64,000 nt of DNA from Tuctoria greenei. Lineage: Eukaryota > Streptophyta > Magnoliopsida > Poales > Poaceae. The stretch is taken from the NCBI GenBank assembly GCA_036927565.1, contig JAYESD010000010.1, positions 117,830,866 through 117,894,865 of the forward strand, in the 5' to 3' direction. Shown here piece by piece: positions 46,440 to 58,235 of the stretch (position 1 is its first letter; each line of letters starts with the position of its first letter). A model generated the notes under the pieces. It was not told where the DNA came from. It saw only the letters and a list, made by a program, of their open reading frames with translations, and made no database searches. The position numbers and the translations under genes were made by a program.

Positions 46440-49196
46440 TGTAACACCCTCATTTTCATGCATAATGTATTGCATACATCCTCATACATATTTAACATAA
46501 AGCAACCTTAAAAGGAACAAGATTAAAATGAATTTAGTTCTCATCAGGAATTAAGTCTGTCAGGGTACGACTTGTCTGGCCTCCAACCAGGACTAGTCCG
46601 GAATTCCCCTTCTATTCGGAAAATTTTAGCCTTCTTCAAAGCCCAGACTTGTCCGGCACACTCCACGGACTAGTCCGTTTGAGGTTCTGATGTTTTTCCG
46701 GACTTGTCCAATTTTGAGCGGACTAGTCCGATCTTATCTAAATTTCAGTCTCAATCAGTCTTTTCTAGCCAGCCCGAACTTGTTGGGCCCAGTACACTGG
46801 ACTTGTCCGATTTCGCCTCTGTTCCAAAACGGACTTGTGCGGCCACCCTTGCAGACTAGTCTGGCCTTCAGAGTCCAATTCGGATTATATTATTCTTCCA
46901 CGATTGGTTATTGGGTAATTGCCTTAATTGGGTCCAAGAACTTTGTGCCCAACCTCAGAGGAGCCCATGTGGACCCCAACTCGGCCCCTACTCGTCCCCC
47001 ACTAAGATCCACTTGGAATTCACCCCAAAACCCTACCTCTCCACCCCTATATAAGCAACCCAATGCCCCACACCTCTCCATCACCATTAAAAACCCTCGT
47101 TGCCACTTTTTGTCTTGCACCGACTCAAGAAGCAAGGAGGAAGAGGAGAAGAGGGAGAAGGATCGATCATGATCGATCTTCATCAACTTTTCGACAATTG
47201 ATGTTCTTCATCACCAAATCTTCATCAAACCATCTCCATCAACCCTAGATCGTCAAAACTCAAGTTACACACCCGATTCTTGATCTTTGGATCTCTAAAT
47301 ACGTAGTACAACCTCTCTACATCAACTTTTCCACATGAATTTAATCCCCAATTCTCGCTGATCAAAAAAACCCTAATTCCAGTTCTGATCAGGGCGGACT
47401 AGTCCGGCCCTGATACCGGACTTTTCCAGCCTCTAAATCTATTAATGCTGAATTGAATCCAAATTGACTCAAATCAATTCCAAACTTGTTAGAAACCATT
47501 ATAACTAGTTACTAAACATTAATAGCAACTCATTAGCAATTTTTTAATTCACAATTGCATTTATCATGCATATCATGGCATATTGAGTAATATATGAGCA
47601 TTTATTGATTTTAATGTTTGTTTTGCATATTTGTTCATGCGAAATAGAAGGTCTCGCTGTAGAGAGTACTTTCGAGGACCTGCAGAATCAGAACTTCGAA
47701 GCCTTCAATCCAAACCAAGCTCAAGAGCAAGGCAAGTGCCCTTGATCATTTTGATCCAGCTTTTAAATGTTTTGTTTGCAAAATTGCATGATTGTGTCAA
47801 TTGATGGTAAAACCCAATTATAGGAGTTACTAGCTTTGTATGACCATCCTTGTCGCTTGAACACAATATAGAGAGTCGGGAAGGGTATTTTACACTTTTT
47901 GCTTTGCTATACTCAATTGGGTTCGGGAAACCATCATATTGCTTAATTATGAACTATTGAACACCTTACTGATGGGAATTGATAATAATGACCCTTTAGC
48001 AACATGGTGCCTAGGGATCTAAGCAAGCCGGTTATGTGGAATGGGTTGGACTATTTCGATGGTTTTTCTTGCTTTAGATCTAGGAACCAATCCGTGGAGC
48101 GACCATCCAGGACTTACAATGCCACCACACGGCCAAATGGGTGCAGCTTCGCTGACTAATTAGTGTTTGCCAGTACTATTTGGACCATAAGGAATGCTCG
48201 GGGAATGGGTAGTCAGATGGGTTTGTAGAGATGGTTGGGACTACCGTGGGATCTGAATGGCTCAAGAGCGGGCCCTTGGTTGGATGTTCTTAGTTGGAGA
48301 CATCACCACTAGTGAAATCTCAGTGGGGTCTAATTATGATAGTAATCACTTGGTAAAGTCTATTTTGTAATCTCTTGGCCACACACCTAAGGAAGTGTGA
48401 GACGACATAATTGAGATTCCATAGTCATCGAAAGGTGATGAAATCACGAACTTGTAGGTAAAGTAGTACAACCTCTGCAGAGTGTGTTAAAAACTATCAT
48501 GATAGCCGTGCTCCCAGTCATGAGCAACCTCGACCCTCACATGATTAGAGTTATTGACCATAAACATGGTTTAATTGCTGGAGTTGAATTGGGAATTGGT
48601 ATTGTTTTATTAATTGGTTTTGGTATATGGAATTAATGAAATTGAGACAGATGAGCAGTTATGAGTTGATTATGGATTATTATTGCTGGTATTGGTTACT
48701 TAAAGTTGAATTAATGATATTTGGGTTATTTTAGGAAGGACCACACTTAATGATAATATTATTGCATTTTCAACTATTTTGAATGTACTTTAATTCGATT
48801 AGCCATTGTTTATTATCATTTCCTTGTTTAAACTGCATGTCATAATTTTCCACACTTGCGGAGTACGACATGTGCTCACCCTTGCTATTCCCCCAAAATT
48901 CAGACGCATGCGACAATGTGGAGTACCAGGAGGTCTTTGAGGAGTTCTAGGCGTGCGTGTTACCGTAAAGCTTGCTTGTGGAGTTTGGAATCATTAGTGT
49001 TTAGTGTTTTCCGCTGCAGTTGTTTAGAACTTGTATACGAGACTATTTGTTTTGTAGTAAGGTATTATTATTAGTATTATTATTCGAGACATGGTTTAAT
49101 CTGTTTATCATTTCTGGATCACTTGTGTATGTGTGTTAAACATCCTGGGTACACATATGCATCACACTTGGTTTATTTTCAGAACCAGGTGTCACA
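46440..49196 (+). mobile_element. Solo LTR of the Tekay family
   Basis: 2757 bp, TGTAACACCC to GGTGTCACA, flanked on both sides by ctatt (46435-46439 and 49197-49201). It matches the LTRs at 34821-37727 and 42548-44658 in reverse orientation and includes the part missing from the latter. A TATA box (TATATAAG) lies at 47048-47055, and palindromic dyads lie at 46555-46870 and near 47394-47430. It is the product of recombination between the two LTRs of one inserted copy. ORFs in it (46690-47172 and others) have no gene content. Confidence 0.93.
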
Positions 49197-50062
49197 CTAT
49201 TCACATTTAGCCTAGTCAAACTAGTATAGACCTATGTGAGAAAATTTTCATGCTTTTGAGATCAAGATTGCACGGGCACATGCTAAACTTCTACACTAGA
49301 AGTTAGCAAAATTCCATCATAACATTCCACCACCAAAATATATTCCATGATTTTTATGCATAATACTGTCTTCAAATATATGAAAATAAAAGAGGAGTAG
49401 AAGACATGGCTACAAGAAAAAAAAAAGAAAAAGCATGCTCATGTACAATAGCGAGGAAGAAAAGAGAATAAGTAGTCATGTTTCATCCTCACAAAACGAG
49501 AGTGCATACAAAGGAGTTATCATCCTACTTCACTCCACAAATATTCCATCACACTTGCACAATTCTTGATCAATGTATGATTTGTTTTCTCCTAAGGCTT
49601 ACTCTTTTGACTTGGCAATATATGTGTTGCAAATATGCCTACTCTTGATCCCTACCAAACTCCACATATAAGCCTTATTTAGATGTAGGACAAGAAAGGC
49701 ATTGCCTTGGTGATGATACAGATACCACTTCCCACATAGGAATGATTGAGTGCATCATTTAAGGAACTTAAATTCAAAAAGCATTTGAAAGTCTCCGGAA
49801 GTTTAAGTGGAACTTAAACATTAGGTGATGCATGATCATTTTTCTGTTCTATCTTTAACCACCTAAGAAAAGGATGAGGCATAAGCCCCATAGTGTCTAG
49901 GAAAAAGGGTGAGGTACCATAGCCAATTTATTCAATTCAAGGTAGAATATTTTATTGTGCACTTGGTACTTTTGCAAAATAGGACATTGTAGCAACTTCT
50001 GATCAACAACCTAAATTTTTATTTTTCCTTCGGTACGAACAAAGGGTAAGCTTGGGGGAGTT
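49197..50062 (+). other. Gypsy-C 3' internal region with polypurine tract
   Basis: Non-coding. It has an A-rich run near 49420 and ends in GGGTAAGCTTGGGGGAGTT just before the 3' LTR; the purine-rich core CTTGGGGGAG (50051-50060) is the likely plus-strand primer. Confidence 0.7.
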
Positions 50063-51465
50063 TGTTGATGGTCGCTATATACCAATTTCGACTGTCAATA
50101 TAACTCAATTATATGAGGGAACAAATATTTCTTAAACACATCATAGTTAGAAATAACCTAGTTCCACTTGTACTTGGAGAAAATGGTGCATGCAGGAATT
50201 TTATACAAAATTGAAGTGAATTCAAGGGAGAAATCCTAAAGAATACCTTCCCCGCAAATCAGACGACAACATGTGGTAGCACATGGATCAAATGGCCCAC
50301 CTACAGGAGTATCCGAGGGCATCCAACGGCGTAGCACCTTGAAACGGTACCCACCAGTCAGCCACCTGGAGGAAGCACACTGTTATTGGTGCTAGGACTA
50401 GGTCGGCCGACTAGGGTGGTCAACCGACCCTTTCCTGGTGCCAAACGCAGTCAACTTTTATGTGGAGACTCCCTACGGTGAGCTGATAGCGATGGAGACT
50501 GATTCACGTGCTTTTGGTGGCGGGAACCGCCTCTACACCGGGTATAAATAGGGGAGAGAGGCCTCACTTCACTTCATACACCACTCAAGCATTCTCTCTT
50601 GTATTACACTCTCTTGGTCCTTAGTGGAGGCTAGGCTGTAGAGAGGAGCCTCTAGTCCCAAGTTCAAATTGGGAAGGGTATGGCTCATGTATCTTTCTTT
50701 ACATTTGTGACTTTATACTTTATAATAATATTATTATTAGTCTTTATTTACTGATATACTTGGGAAAAATGTTTCTTGTTTGATTGTGGAGTCCATGTAT
50801 GTGCTAGGTGTAGATGTTATTATGATCTAGTAATAATGTTCATATCTTGTTATCATAAACATCATACAACACCACTATAGTCTAATTAGGTATTAATATG
50901 ATTATGTTAATATGAATATGTTAGTGCTTGGTCCCAACATTGGTTCAATTATGTTTAGGTTAGTCATTGCCTTAGGATGGTATTTGTATCCTGACTCTTA
51001 AGGTATTTACTTAACATGTAAGCGTAGTGCTTAGATAGTTAAGTAGCTTTGGATGTCTTGTAGACCCACGAGTTGTAGGGCTAGGCGGCAGGTCGTGATA
51101 GCCTTGTACGTCCTTCGTAATCCCCAATGTTCGGCTATGCCACAGGCTCGAGGCAGAAATCGTCCTCACATTGTCAGGGGTAAAATGTGCCCCACATGTT
51201 GGACCACTAAGCTTTAGTATTCATCGTTAGCATACTCATGTGTACACTAATAGGATATATATATGAGTAATTAGGGCATAGTAGGTCCCTTCTCGTAGCT
51301 TAACCTTCACTAGGATAACCTTATCCTTAGAGTAGATTGCTTTAGTGTGTGTCACACTACCCCTGTTATCATCTTATCCATGTTCTGATAATTACCTTGT
51401 ACCCTATATATTGATCATGAGAATAGTCTTTACTTTACTTCATCACCTTCTTTTGGGATAAATAA
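50063..51465 (+). repeat. 3' LTR of Gypsy-C (cut at its end by the Tat element)
   Basis: 1403 bp, starting TGTTGATGG. A TATA box (TATAAATA) is at 50543-50550. Compared with the 5' LTR, the last 120-130 bp are missing; they should lie right of the Tat element, outside the window. This copy lacks the CACTA and chimeric-LTR insertions and so shows their empty sites. Confidence 0.88.
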
Positions 51466-52331
51466 TGTCAAAGTTTAGCAACGACACTTCCCCCGGTACT
51501 ACTATGGAGCAATCTATGAAAGTTCTTTTTTAGGCGGGGTGAAAACTCAAGAACTAAGATCAGGGTGAACACGGGAGATTTATGTGGTTCGGGCCGCCAG
51601 AGCGTAACACCCTACGTCCACAGGGGTCTGTCCGTTGTATTGCATGTGTCTGGGTATGCGAGAGTCTGAATGTCTCTTGTGTAGCTTGTCCTGTCCTTCA
51701 CGACTGCTAGACCCTTTTATATGCTAAGGCCCGACAGTTTACAATTTCATCAAGACCTGACAGGTGGTCCCGTGGTATTAAGCACCCTATACATGATCTA
51801 AGGCACTTAATCATAATTTAATTGCATATTAACGTGCCCTGATGGTGATGTTACTTTGCCCGAGGACCCGCTGATCGTGTGTCATTGATGCGAAGTTAAT
51901 TGCGTGTTAACCCGGTCTTGAAGGGGCTGATTTATGGTTTTGAGTGCCCACACCATCTTGGACAGGTGGAGACTCCAAAGCCCTCCTCACCGGAGAGGAA
52001 AAGTACAGAGCCACAAGACGCGCGGCAGCTCCAAAGTCAACCTTAGCAGGGAGGCGAGTTCGGAGCTGCAGGACACGTGGCAACATCGAAGCCATCCTTG
52101 ACAGGGATGCGGGTCCGAAGTTGCAGGACACATGGCAGCACCGGAGCCATCCCCAGCAGGGAGGCCGGTCCGGTGCTGCAGGACACATGGCAACACCAGA
52201 GCCATCCTCAGCATAGAGGCGGGTCTGGAGCTGCAGGACACGTGAACCCTGAATGTCTCCTCTCTCCGAAGGTGGGATCCAGCACTTCTTTTCCTAGTCT
52301 TCGAGGGTATCTGGTCCACAGGGTACCGACA
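51466..52331 (-). repeat. 3' LTR of the Tat element
   Basis: 866 bp. On the plus strand it starts TGTCAAAG and ends GGTACCGACA; in element orientation TGTCGGTACC to CTTTGACA, with the 4-bp inverted ends TGTC/GACA. The left border is fixed by comparison with the Gypsy-C 5' LTR. A minus-strand TATA box, TATAAAAG, is at 51714-51721. Confidence 0.8.
51967..52240. repeat. 55-bp tandem repeats in the Tat LTR
   Basis: Units starting GCAGGACAC at 52068, 52123 and 52178, exactly 55 bp apart, with a fourth more diverged copy at 52013-52067 and a remnant before it. Each unit has GCCATCC and CAGGGAGGC-like words. ORFs open on both strands here arise because the period is not a multiple of three and stops are rare. 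Confidence 0.88.
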
Positions 52332-52842
52332 GTGGTTCCTGGGCCCACCTCGAGGGAGGTTTTAATCCTGTAGGTGGGGCCACCATCATATCTACCAGCA
52401 TTGTTGCTTTGACTTTTCTCATGGGTGGTTGAAGTGACGATGCGTGGCCTTTCCTGATTTGGTAGGCGTGATACTCTCTGTGTGGATCTGCTGCGTTAAA
52501 GAATGTCAGTTTCCAATACGATTTCCGTATTGGTTCCCAGCGTAATCTCCATAGTCCCGTCATATCGCCTTCCTTGGGTTCCTTCCAACTCCTCATCATG
52601 ACAACAGTTTTCTTGGTGCGGCTTGTTTGTCAAGTGGACCCATGCCTCCTTGTCATCGGCAAAGATAACCATGCGGAGCGTGATAAAACTCTGTGTGCAG
52701 TTGCTTTCCAAGCATTGCAGAGGACAGTAATGAGGAAGTTGGCACAGCAAAAGAACTCTTACGCTCTGATCTGCTTCCTTGCGCATAGGACTTTCTGCTT
52801 CCTTCTCTGCGTCGTGTTCTCCGCTTTCCTCCACTTGCTGTC

Positions 52843-55800
52843 ATGGATTCTGGACTTCTCCCCTCCAAGCTTGTCAGCAAGAGAGATATTGTGAGAGTTC
52901 GGAACCTGATGGCCTGGCAAGATTCTGGTTTCAAAAACATGATCCGCTGCAGGAGCCTTCCCTTCACCAAGAAAAGCTTCGGAGAACTTGTCTTCTTCCC
53001 AGCTTATGCTATGGTCGGGTTAGTTCCTCCTGTTTCCTCCTTCATCCTGATGTTGCTGGAGGTGTATGGGCTGCAGCTTCAACACCTCACTCCACATTCC
53101 ATTCTATTGGTGGCAATCTTTGTCCATCTTTGTGAAATGTGGGTGTGTGTGAGGCCCTCTGTGCCACTTTTGAAGACATTCTTCACCCTTTGGGCATCCG
53201 AAACAAGTTCAGGCTACGTAGGAGCCTACTACTTCCAGCAGCGCAGGAACTCGCCGTACAAGTACATCTCATCCTTCTCTTCTGGTAAGTGGGAGACCTG
53301 GAAGTATGACTGGGTGATAGTCCGACCGATCAGCACAACCGCTTGGAGTTGCCAGTTGGGGTGCCCACCACGGACAACGATTTTTGGGACCTCACCCCAA
53401 ACATCTCAGTGGAATACAACCTGGTGCTAACAAGGATTTGGCACCTGGCTGAAGGTGGGTTGACATCGCTGATGGTGCTTTGTGACTTCTTATCACGGTG
53501 TTTTGCACCTATTCAGCACTGGGAGCGCCCAGCTTGTATTTACACAGGACTGATGGATTTCACCCGGCTAGAGCACGGTAATGGGACTGACTTGGACGAG
53601 AAGGCTTTGTTGTTTACTCTATCGAAGTTGTACAGTGGTCCCACATCTTGCCAGTCTTCACCCTGCCGGAGTTAAGGTGATGGCTGTTGAAGGAGATGTC
53701 GACTTTTCACGACACTGGTGTTGCAGTACGGTAAGTAGGAGATGCCTCCAGATGTATAAGCATCCCTGGAGTTCCGGTCCCCAGCCAATAGGAAGGGTCA
53801 GGGTCTGCTTCCACCAGTGGCAAGGGAAAAATCTTGCGAAGTCCAGCCAGCAGAAGGATTCTCGGTTCGATTCTAGCCGGAGCAAAGAGAAAGAGCCCGC
53901 AGATCTTTCCAGCAAGAAGAGGAAGCTAGAGCGGATGGATGCAGGCTTCGCCAGACCATATCCGATGGAAGCAGTGCCAATGTCGGGGGTGCACCCGACT
54001 CTAAAGTTAGTTGTGGTCGTCTGCCCGACCTCCTCCCCAACGCCTTTAGCTTTGGACCCAGAGCCAATGGTGAGCACTGGGTCCGGAGTGGATCCCCCAA
54101 TTAAAGCTCTGCTGACAGGACATGTGGCACCAGTCTCGGACCTCCCGGTGGTTCCGAAGCCATTGGCTGCCACAGAGAAACTAGGAGCCAAGACTGGATC
54201 ATTTGCTTCCCCGGTGACGGCGATTTCGGATGACTCTGCCACCCACGGAAGAAGTTCTGTGCCGATTGGGGTTGTCGAGGTCCCATGTATGAAGTGTCAT
54301 TGGGAATTTGTCTTTTTTTATTTGTTTCCTCTTGCTGATCTTCTTTTGCCTCAGTTTTCAGAGCTACAAGGCTAGACATCGCTTCTTCTGTTGGCAATGA
54401 TGGTAGTCGTGCTCCACCATCCTTGGTGGCAGGAACAAAGGTGCCACCTGCAAGCAATGCTAGCGCTGCAGCTGATGATGTCAAGCTGGCTGATCCGGCA
54501 GTTGATGCCATGGCAACTTCGAAAGCCGCGACGGATACTGTAATGGAGCCAAAGCCAACAGCTGACATTGGGATGACTTCAAAGCCGACTGACGATGCCG
54601 CGGCAGTACCGGACCCATTGACGGATATCACCTTGGGGCTGGAGCTTATGACAGTTCAGGAGCCAATGCGTGTGGCAACATTGGAACCTGCAGCTGATGC
54701 TGAAACTGTGATGAAGCAGGTGGCTAACACCACGATAGTGTCGGAGGTGGTGATTGTTGTTGCGTTGGCGCGGCACCGAGAGCAGCCGACACCTTGGACA
54801 TCAGCACTGGTACCGATGCAACTGATGAAGACTTTTCGGGGTCCACTCTTGTGTTGTGGACTCCGACGATAGTTCCTGGAGCAATGGAGGCGCCAGTGGA
54901 CCCAATGGAAGGTCCGGAACCAATCCCTCTGTCTTTATCCATTAAGAATGTGTGCTCTAGTCTTCGCCAAGTACAAGTTGGCTTCGAACATCAGTACAAC
55001 ATTTTGAAGGCTGAGCAGGAAGTTCTATGGCGGTGGCCAAAACCACTGAACTTCAAGGCAAAGCTCACACAGACCCGGCTGGCAGATGAGAGAGATCATC
55101 TTGCGACTGAACGGGCGCGTATGAGGCATATGGATGAGCTGCTCAATGACACGAGGGCTGCCACTGACGCACTGGACATTCAAACTCGCCAAGCGCACGA
55201 TGAGGCGGTCGTTGCCAATGAGTTGGCCGATGCCCGCTTCAACTCTCTTAATGAGATGAGGCAAGAGCTCCAATGCCAGGATATCATTGCTAAGAAGGAG
55301 AAGGAGCTCCAAGAAAAAGACATGGAGATCTCCCAAAAGCTGGAGCGTAAGCAAAAAGATTTGGATCTCCACGTTGAGTTATTTAAAGTTTGCTCTGAAG
55401 AGGAGCAGAAACATCTGTGGTTGGCTGCACAAGAAATCAATAAGTGGGAGCTTGATGTGTTCGTTAAAGAGAGAGAGGTGGAGTGCAAAGCTAAGAGTCT
55501 GGCAGCTCAAAAAGATCGGCTGACCCTCCGAGAGAAACAGGTTGCTTACCAAGAAAAGCAGCTAGCTGAGCGGATGTAGCAGCATGCCAAGGAAGTTGAA
55601 CTGTTCTCAAAGGAGGGATTCAAAGAGTTGGTTACCGCTAGAAAATCACTAGAGGAGCTGGATGCTGCACGAAAGATTGAGGCTGAGCAAATTCGGAACT
55701 TCTTGGTGCATGCCGACAGTGCTTTGGTGCCTCTCAACTTCAGCCCCGTCCGGCCGAGCGATCCGGCGCTGGAGGTTGGTCAAGCCCTCACCGCCCTAAA

Positions 55801-56050
55801 TTCCACCGTGGCTAAATTGGGAGTGCTGGAAGATGTCCTCAGCGACCAGTTGGAGGCAGACGGAAGGGACCTAGCGAAGGCTGTAGCAGAGTATGTGCTG
55901 ACATGCTTTCAAAGCTGGGGCCCCACCATCTCTTTAGCTTCGGTGATGCAAGGACCCATCACAGAGACGGAGGAGACAGCCAAGGCCAGCATGCAGGACG
56001 CCACCAAGATCATAGGCGCGCGGTTTGAACGCAACTCCAGTGATAACTAG
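52843..56050 (+). pseudogene. Antisense extra ORF of the Tat element (gypsy-type transposon domain, coiled coil)
   Basis: Plus strand, opposite to gag-pol. The first part, from the ATG at 52843 to about 53330, contains FPAYAMVGLVPPVSSFILML, LQLQHLTPHSILLVAIFVHL and GKWETWKYDWVIV, the pattern of the plant putative gypsy-type transposon domain (Pfam Transposase_28). It continues in other frames as a basic stretch (SRSKEKEPADLSSKKRKLER near 53890), a long low-complexity Ala/Pro/Thr/Val region (54420-54870), and a coiled coil rich in Glu, Lys, Gln and Leu (54960-55580 and 55628-56050). Frame changes near 53400, 53600, 54380 and 54850 and a stop at 55577-55579 break it. 52332-52842 holds no clear gene. 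The function of these ORFs is unknown. Confidence 0.8.
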
Positions 56051-57156
56051 GACCTCCTCATTCCTCATTTGCCAATGTATCTTCAAACTTTTGCTTGGTG
56101 TACGAATGAATTTGATCTTCGGTCTTTATTGTTGAATCTTCTAAGAATGATCTTAGTAGTTGTAAACAACTTGTTGTCATCGCCTTAGTATTAGTGGCCC
56201 CCTGGTAGACGTGATCAATGGATTGGGGACGTCTACCATTAGGTACGATAATGATGTCTGTTTGGCTCCGACGGTGTGCCCCCTGAGAAGCAACGAAGCT
56301 TGATGATCCGAATGGGCCCAATGTGAATGCGTAAAACGTCAATGGAGGGCCCCCTAGGACTGGGAGGTACCAGAGCTTGTTGGCCTGGTGGCACCTACTG
56401 CCAACGTGCAAAACATCGACGGCAAGCCCCATGGGGAGGAGTCGATTTCAAATCTTAAAACATTTGTCCTGCATATGAGAGATAAAAAAGAGGAGTAAAA
56501 GTGCTCATTCTGAGCTTCTTGCCCTTAGTTTAGTTGTGCCTTATTGTCCCTAGTTGGGCTTTGGGTCCTGAGTAATTCAGTATGATAATAATCGTATATT
56601 GGTTGCTCTTTCTTATAGGACCATGTGCTGTCCGGACCTGCCTTACTTTATCGTGACAACAAAAAGGTTGAGTGCGCATACTTAGGATGTTGGATCAGGC
56701 TAAGTGTATAGCACACTCCGGACCTATCATTGGCATTGTAATTTCGAGCTGATAGTACATTTAGTGATCACTAGGTCTCAAATAAAACTTCTAAAAATAC
56801 TTCAATATATCACAGGAACTTTAAGGTTCCCATCTGCAACAGGATTGCACACCTCCACTATTGGCAAGAAGACATAGAAGAGCAATAAAGTAACAACATG
56901 TGCAATGTAAATGTACACATGGTGAGACAAATGTTTCATATCATAGTATTTCATAGTAATTATGGATAACAGGGGAGGCAACACATACACACTTAGGGTA
57001 TGGAACCAGGCTAAGCATATTGTACATTTTGGACCGGAGGCAGCACATACACACTCAGGGTATGGAACCAGGATAAGCATATTGTACATTTTGGACCAAC
57101 CCTACTTATTCTTAGACACTATGAAATACTACAATAAGAACAGTTTCACCACCGCT
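56051..57156. other. Non-coding region between antisense ORF and pol, with a tandem duplication
   Basis: A duplicated unit of about 61 bp lies at 56974-57096 (GGCAACACATACACACTTAG, then GGCAGCACATACACACTCAG, each followed by GGTATGGAACCAGG and CATATTGTACATTTTGGACC). A more diverged relative is near 56660-56725. No gene seen. Confidence 0.7.
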
Positions 57157-58235
57157 CTAAGTGTAAAACTGATGGAGGTGTTCGATGTTCCACGGGTTGG
57201 GAAGTGGTGTCCCATCCTCTGTAGCCAAGCGGACGCATCCCGGACGGGATACTTTTATCACTCGGAAGGAACCCTCCCAGCTGGGGGGGGGGGGGGGGGG
57301 GGAGAGCTTGTTTGCTCCTTCTTGAGAAAGTATGTGTCGCAGCATCAGATCGCCTACTTCAAGCTGCCTACTGTGCATGTGACGCTGCTGATAGCGTCGA
57401 AGCGCTTGTGGGTATTGTGCGTTTCGGACAGTTGCTTGGTATCTTGCCTCATCAGCAAGGTCCAGGTCATCACGGCGGAGCTGGTCCTGCGCGGCTTCGT
57501 CGTAAGCTTGGACTCGAAGAGAACCCATGGTGATATTCGGAGGTAGGACAGCCTTGGCTCTATACATGGGAAAGAAAAGTGTCTCTCCTGTAGCTCGACT
57601 GGATGTCGTCTGGATAGGCCACAGTGCACACGGAAGCTCCTCAATCCAATTGGCACCATGCTTTTTCAAGCGTTCATAGGTGTGAGTCTTGAGTCCTCTG
57701 AATATCTCAGCATTTGCTCTCTCGGCTTGCCCATTACTTTCTGCGTGTGCTAACTTAGGAGCTTCCGACCATTTTGGGAACTTGTCGATGGCGACGTAGA
57801 GAAACTGATACCCTCCGACGGCTTTGAGAAAAGGTTCCAGAATATCCAACTCCCATACGGTGGCCATGAGGGTGGGATCATTTGTAACGACTGTGCTGGT
57901 GTGTGGATATGCTTGGCATGAAGCTGGTACACCTCGCATCTCTTGACCAACTCGACTGCATCCTGGAGGGTTGTAGGCCTATAAAAACCATGCTAAAAGG
58001 CTTTACCGACCAACATGCGAGATGAAGCATGACTCCCACACTCGCGTCCATGGATTTCTAAGAGGAGCTTGCAGCCATCTTCTTGGGATATACACCGCAA
58101 TGGAATATTGTTGGCTCCATGTCGATAGAGGTCCCCTTCTACCAACGTGGATCTCTTAACCATTCGGACAATCCGTTCAGCGAATACATCTTCTTCAGGA
58201 AGGATATTATCATTCAAGTAATCCCAAACCTCCAT
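57157..58235 (-). pseudogene. Tat integrase, core partly deleted
   Basis: Minus strand. The N-terminal finger region (58235-57993: LVEGDLYRHGANNIPLRCIS, EIHGRECGSHASSRMLVGKA) is followed in another frame by VKRCEVYQLHAKHIHTPAQS near 57935. After a shift comes VWELDILEPF near 57875 (first catalytic Asp) and VAIDKFPKWSEAPKLA near 57790. The reading then jumps directly to ESNGQAERANAEIFRGL (catalytic Glu region). The roughly 60 residues that normally lie between, with the second catalytic Asp, are absent. The C-terminal part (YQQRHMHSRQLEVGDLMLR) ends at 57157. A run of 20 G (57283-57302) encodes a poly-Pro stretch. Confidence 0.85.
57283..57302 (+). repeat. Homopolymer run of 20 G
   Basis: Twenty consecutive G on the plus strand within the Tat integrase. 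Such runs are unstable in replication and in sequencing, so its exact length is doubtful. Confidence 0.9.

Larger units (their letters stand above)
22509..51465 (+). mobile_element. Gypsy-C: large LTR retrotransposon with almost no coding capacity, host of four insertions
   Basis: Two long LTR copies (22509-32535 with insertions removed, about 1.55 kb; and 50063-51465, cut at its end) lie in the same direction and match over their length. Removing the nested elements leaves about 6 kb of internal sequence with only a decayed gag-like stretch near 33230-33500. The primer site resembles tRNA-Asp, and the 3' side has CTTGGGGGAG just before the LTR, a combination I associate with Athila/Tat-type gypsy elements. 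The clade is an inference. It is probably non-autonomous. The insertion broke the 5' LTR of Copia-2; cttac (22504-22508) is the expected TSD. Confidence 0.8.

Noticed and set aside
46690..47248. ORFs in the solo LTR
   Set aside because: Matching stretches in the other two LTR copies are not open, so no conserved protein is implied.
51907..52373. Several ORFs on both strands
   Set aside because: They fall on 55-bp tandem repeats in an LTR and have no conserved content.
52843..53430. Possible host gene with a plant mobile-domain-like protein
   Set aside because: Position between Tat pol and LTR, opposite strand, and the domain pattern are those of the Tat antisense ORF.
57283..57302. Run of 20 G as a G-quadruplex control element
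   Set aside because: A pure homopolymer in a dead integrase gene; slippage or assembly error is the simpler explanation.
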